From IMG/VR virus record IMGVR_UViG_3300024305_000001, positions 1-41,034 of that record: a stretch of 41,034 nt of DNA; one strand, 5' to 3'. Both the position numbers and the translations under genes were made by a program. The notes under the pieces are model-generated. The model was given only the letters and a program-made list of their open reading frames with translations, was not told the DNA's origin and did no database searches. Below are positions 39,394-41,034 of the stretch, one piece after another. This stretch comes from a virus. Position 1 is the first letter of the stretch. The number at the start of each line of letters is the position of its first letter.

Positions 39394-41034
39394 ATGAAAA
39401 CAGCTATATATTGTAGAGTATCCACTGAAGATCAAGCCGAAAGGCAAACTATTCAAAATCAAATACAGTTTGCTGAGAAATATGTAGACTTACATGAGCT
39501 TGATGTATTCACATTCTATAACGAAGATGGTATTACAGGAACTATTCCTCTTTACGAGCGTCCAGAAGGAACGAGGTTGCTTCAAGATGCAAAAGAAAAG
39601 AAGTTTGGAACTCTGCTCATATATAAACTAGACAGGTTAGGAAGAAGCGCTAGAATCATTTTAAACAGCATTCATGAGCTTGAGGCTCTTGGAATAGAAG
39701 TTAAATCTATGACTGAACCTTTTGACACTTCTAATCCTACAGGTAGATTCATGATTACAATGTTAGCCGGAGTTGCTGATTTAGATCGTGAAACAATCCT
39801 TGAAAGAATGTGGCATGGTGCAAATAGAGCTGCAAGAGATGGAAAATGGCTAGGTGGAATTGTACCCTATGGATATTTTGTAAATGAAAATAAAGAATTA
39901 GAAATCAACAATAATTTGCTCGAAGGCTTTTCTATGTCTGAACCTGAGGTAATTAAAATTATTTTTGACAAAATCGGAAATGAAAAATGGTCTACTATAA
40001 AAGTGTGCGATTATTTAAACGCTTTAGGAGTCCCTACAAGCTATGCTAAAGCGAATCGTAAGATAAATAGTAAAGATGGTAAAAGAAAAGTAGCTACGGC
40101 TAATTTGTGGCGCCCAGGACAAGTTTTAAGGATATCAAAGAATACAACTTACAAAGGAATACACACCTATGGCAAAAGAAGTAAAAAAGAAAGAGAACTG
40201 ATTGAAAGAGAAGTTCCTGCCATAGTGGATACTGAGCTTTGGGAAAAAGTTCAGAAGCAGCTTAAAGATAATCAAGTTGAAAGTTTCAAAAACAAGAGCA
40301 GAGACTTTTTATTATCAAGTATCGTTAAATGTGGAGATTGCGGATTAACTTTTATTGGTAGCAACGATAGAAAAACCAACAGAGCTTTTTATAAGTGTAT
40401 TGGAAAGCAGAACTATAAAAATCCTATAGAGAATAAAAAGTGCGAATCTAAAAATATTCCTGCAAATTATTCAGAGAACATGGTTTGGGAAGGCTGCTTG
40501 AATTTTATTAATGAACCAGGCAAAGCTGTAGTTGAAATAGAGAAAAATATTAAATCTAATAAAGAGAAGTTTGTTAATACTGAAGTTGAAATAAATATGC
40601 TAAACTCATCTCTATTAAAAAAAGAAAATGAAAAAGAATCAATACTGGACTTATATAGAAAAAAGTTAATCGATTCAAAAGATGTTGAAATTCAATTATC
40701 AAATATTCAAAGTGAAAAAGCTCAGATAGAAGAAAAGATTAAAGAACTAAATCAAATTAAAGATACTACTAATCAAATGCTAGCTTCCGTTAATTCTGCA
40801 ACTGAATTTTTAAACTCGCTTAAAGAGAAATCAATTGATGCTGACTTTAAAACTAAGCGAGAGATTATTAAATCACTAATAAAAAAAGTAACAGTAATTA
40901 CTAATCATGACTTGCCAAGAAAAACAGCTACTCTTCAAATTGAGTACAATTTTTCTGGCAATAATAATTATAACGTGGAAAAAATCGAGGGTGTTACACA
41001 CACGGACATGGATTCATTGCAGCAATCAAAATAA
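39394..41034 (+). CDS. Large serine integrase
   Basis: This 546-residue protein has the resolvase domain at about 1-150 with the catalytic Ser10 (YCRVS), Arg8, and Asp80/Arg81/Arg84 in YKLDRLGR. A recombinase domain follows, then a zinc ribbon (Cys313, Cys316, Cys335, Cys350) and a coiled-coil region (about 370-460). Large serine integrases join short attP and attB sites without host factors. The gene reads rightward to the last base of the window, so the attachment site is expected just beyond. A strong AAAGGAG ribosome site supports the start. Confidence 0.95.
   Translation: MKTAIYCRVSTEDQAERQTIQNQIQFAEKYVDLHELDVFTFYNEDGITGTIPLYERPEGTRLLQDAKEKKFGTLLIYKLDRLGRSARIILNSIHELEALGIEVKSMTEPFDTSNPTGRFMITMLAGVADLDRETILERMWHGANRAARDGKWLGGIVPYGYFVNENKELEINNNLLEGFSMSEPEVIKIIFDKIGNEKWSTIKVCDYLNALGVPTSYAKANRKINSKDGKRKVATANLWRPGQVLRISKNTTYKGIHTYGKRSKKERELIEREVPAIVDTELWEKVQKQLKDNQVESFKNKSRDFLLSSIVKCGDCGLTFIGSNDRKTNRAFYKCIGKQNYKNPIENKKCESKNIPANYSENMVWEGCLNFINEPGKAVVEIEKNIKSNKEKFVNTEVEINMLNSSLLKKENEKESILDLYRKKLIDSKDVEIQLSNIQSEKAQIEEKIKELNQIKDTTNQMLASVNSATEFLNSLKEKSIDADFKTKREIIKSLIKKVTVITNHDLPRKTATLQIEYNFSGNNNYNVEKIEGVTHTDMDSLQQSK

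Noticed and set aside
1-41034. tRNA genes, rRNA genes, CRISPR arrays or insertion sequences
   Set aside because: No cloverleaf-type sequence, no spaced repeats of CRISPR form and no transposase frame noticed on either strand.

Overview
The window looks like one nearly complete temperate phage genome (prophage) of the PBSX-like, contractile-tailed type, in a low-GC Gram-positive host, most likely a member of the Clostridia. The base composition is AT-rich, AGA and ATA codons are common, GGAGG-type ribosome sites are strong, and TTG and GTG starts are frequent. No host housekeeping gene is visible, so the genus cannot be named. Both window edges coincide with gene edges: a helix-turn-helix gene begins at base 1 and a large serine integrase stops at base 41034. 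The attachment sites are therefore outside the window or unresolved.

Layout. 1-1490: a plus-strand HTH gene with a terminator, then a separately promoted membrane-protein gene. 1493-3111: lysis genes (holin, NlpC/P60 endolysin, a second small membrane protein, XhlA-like protein). 3116-23315: the leftward late operon. Read in transcription order (right to left) it runs terS, terL, portal, minor head protein with a toxin-like tail, putative immunity protein, structured RNA leader, GP20 scaffold, major capsid, connectors, tail terminator, sheath, tube, chaperones with a programmed frameshift, tape measure, LysM protein, XkdQ/R/S, baseplate J, DUF2313 and tail fibre. 23387-24980: two cargo genes. 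25164-25685: ArpU-like late regulator behind a ribosome-site-masking hairpin. 25777-33072: leftward early region (RusA, zinc proteins, DnaD-like replication initiator with internal iterons, MBL protein, RecT, SbcC-like ATPase, XRE regulator, small genes). 33155-33906: a plus-strand DUF2513 gene and a leftward Cro-like repressor. 33924-34041: a four-operator switch. 34061-41034: the rightward lysogenic side (CI-like repressor, ImmA-like protease, ZIP metal transporter, short RNA, secreted YHYH protein, membrane protein, a RexA/RexB-like pair, serine integrase).

How it works together. CI-like and Cro-like regulators compete for 15-bp operators of the form GTAAC-N5-GTTAC, and an ImmA-type protein next to CI probably relieves repression. 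Leftward early transcription makes the replication and recombination proteins and then ArpU, which should switch on the late operon. Single-gene cargo units, several with an extended -10 promoter and some with their own terminator, are scattered through the phage operons. The lysogenic side carries a ZIP transporter co-oriented with the repressor and a two-gene module that resembles lambda RexA/RexB.

Most notable: the RexAB-like pair; a structured RNA with possible loop-loop pairings ahead of the GP20 scaffold gene; a head protein ending in a nuclease-toxin-like domain followed by a possible immunity gene; a textbook -1 frameshift cassette in the tail chaperone genes; and two short rightward promoter-terminator units lying antisense to phage operon junctions.
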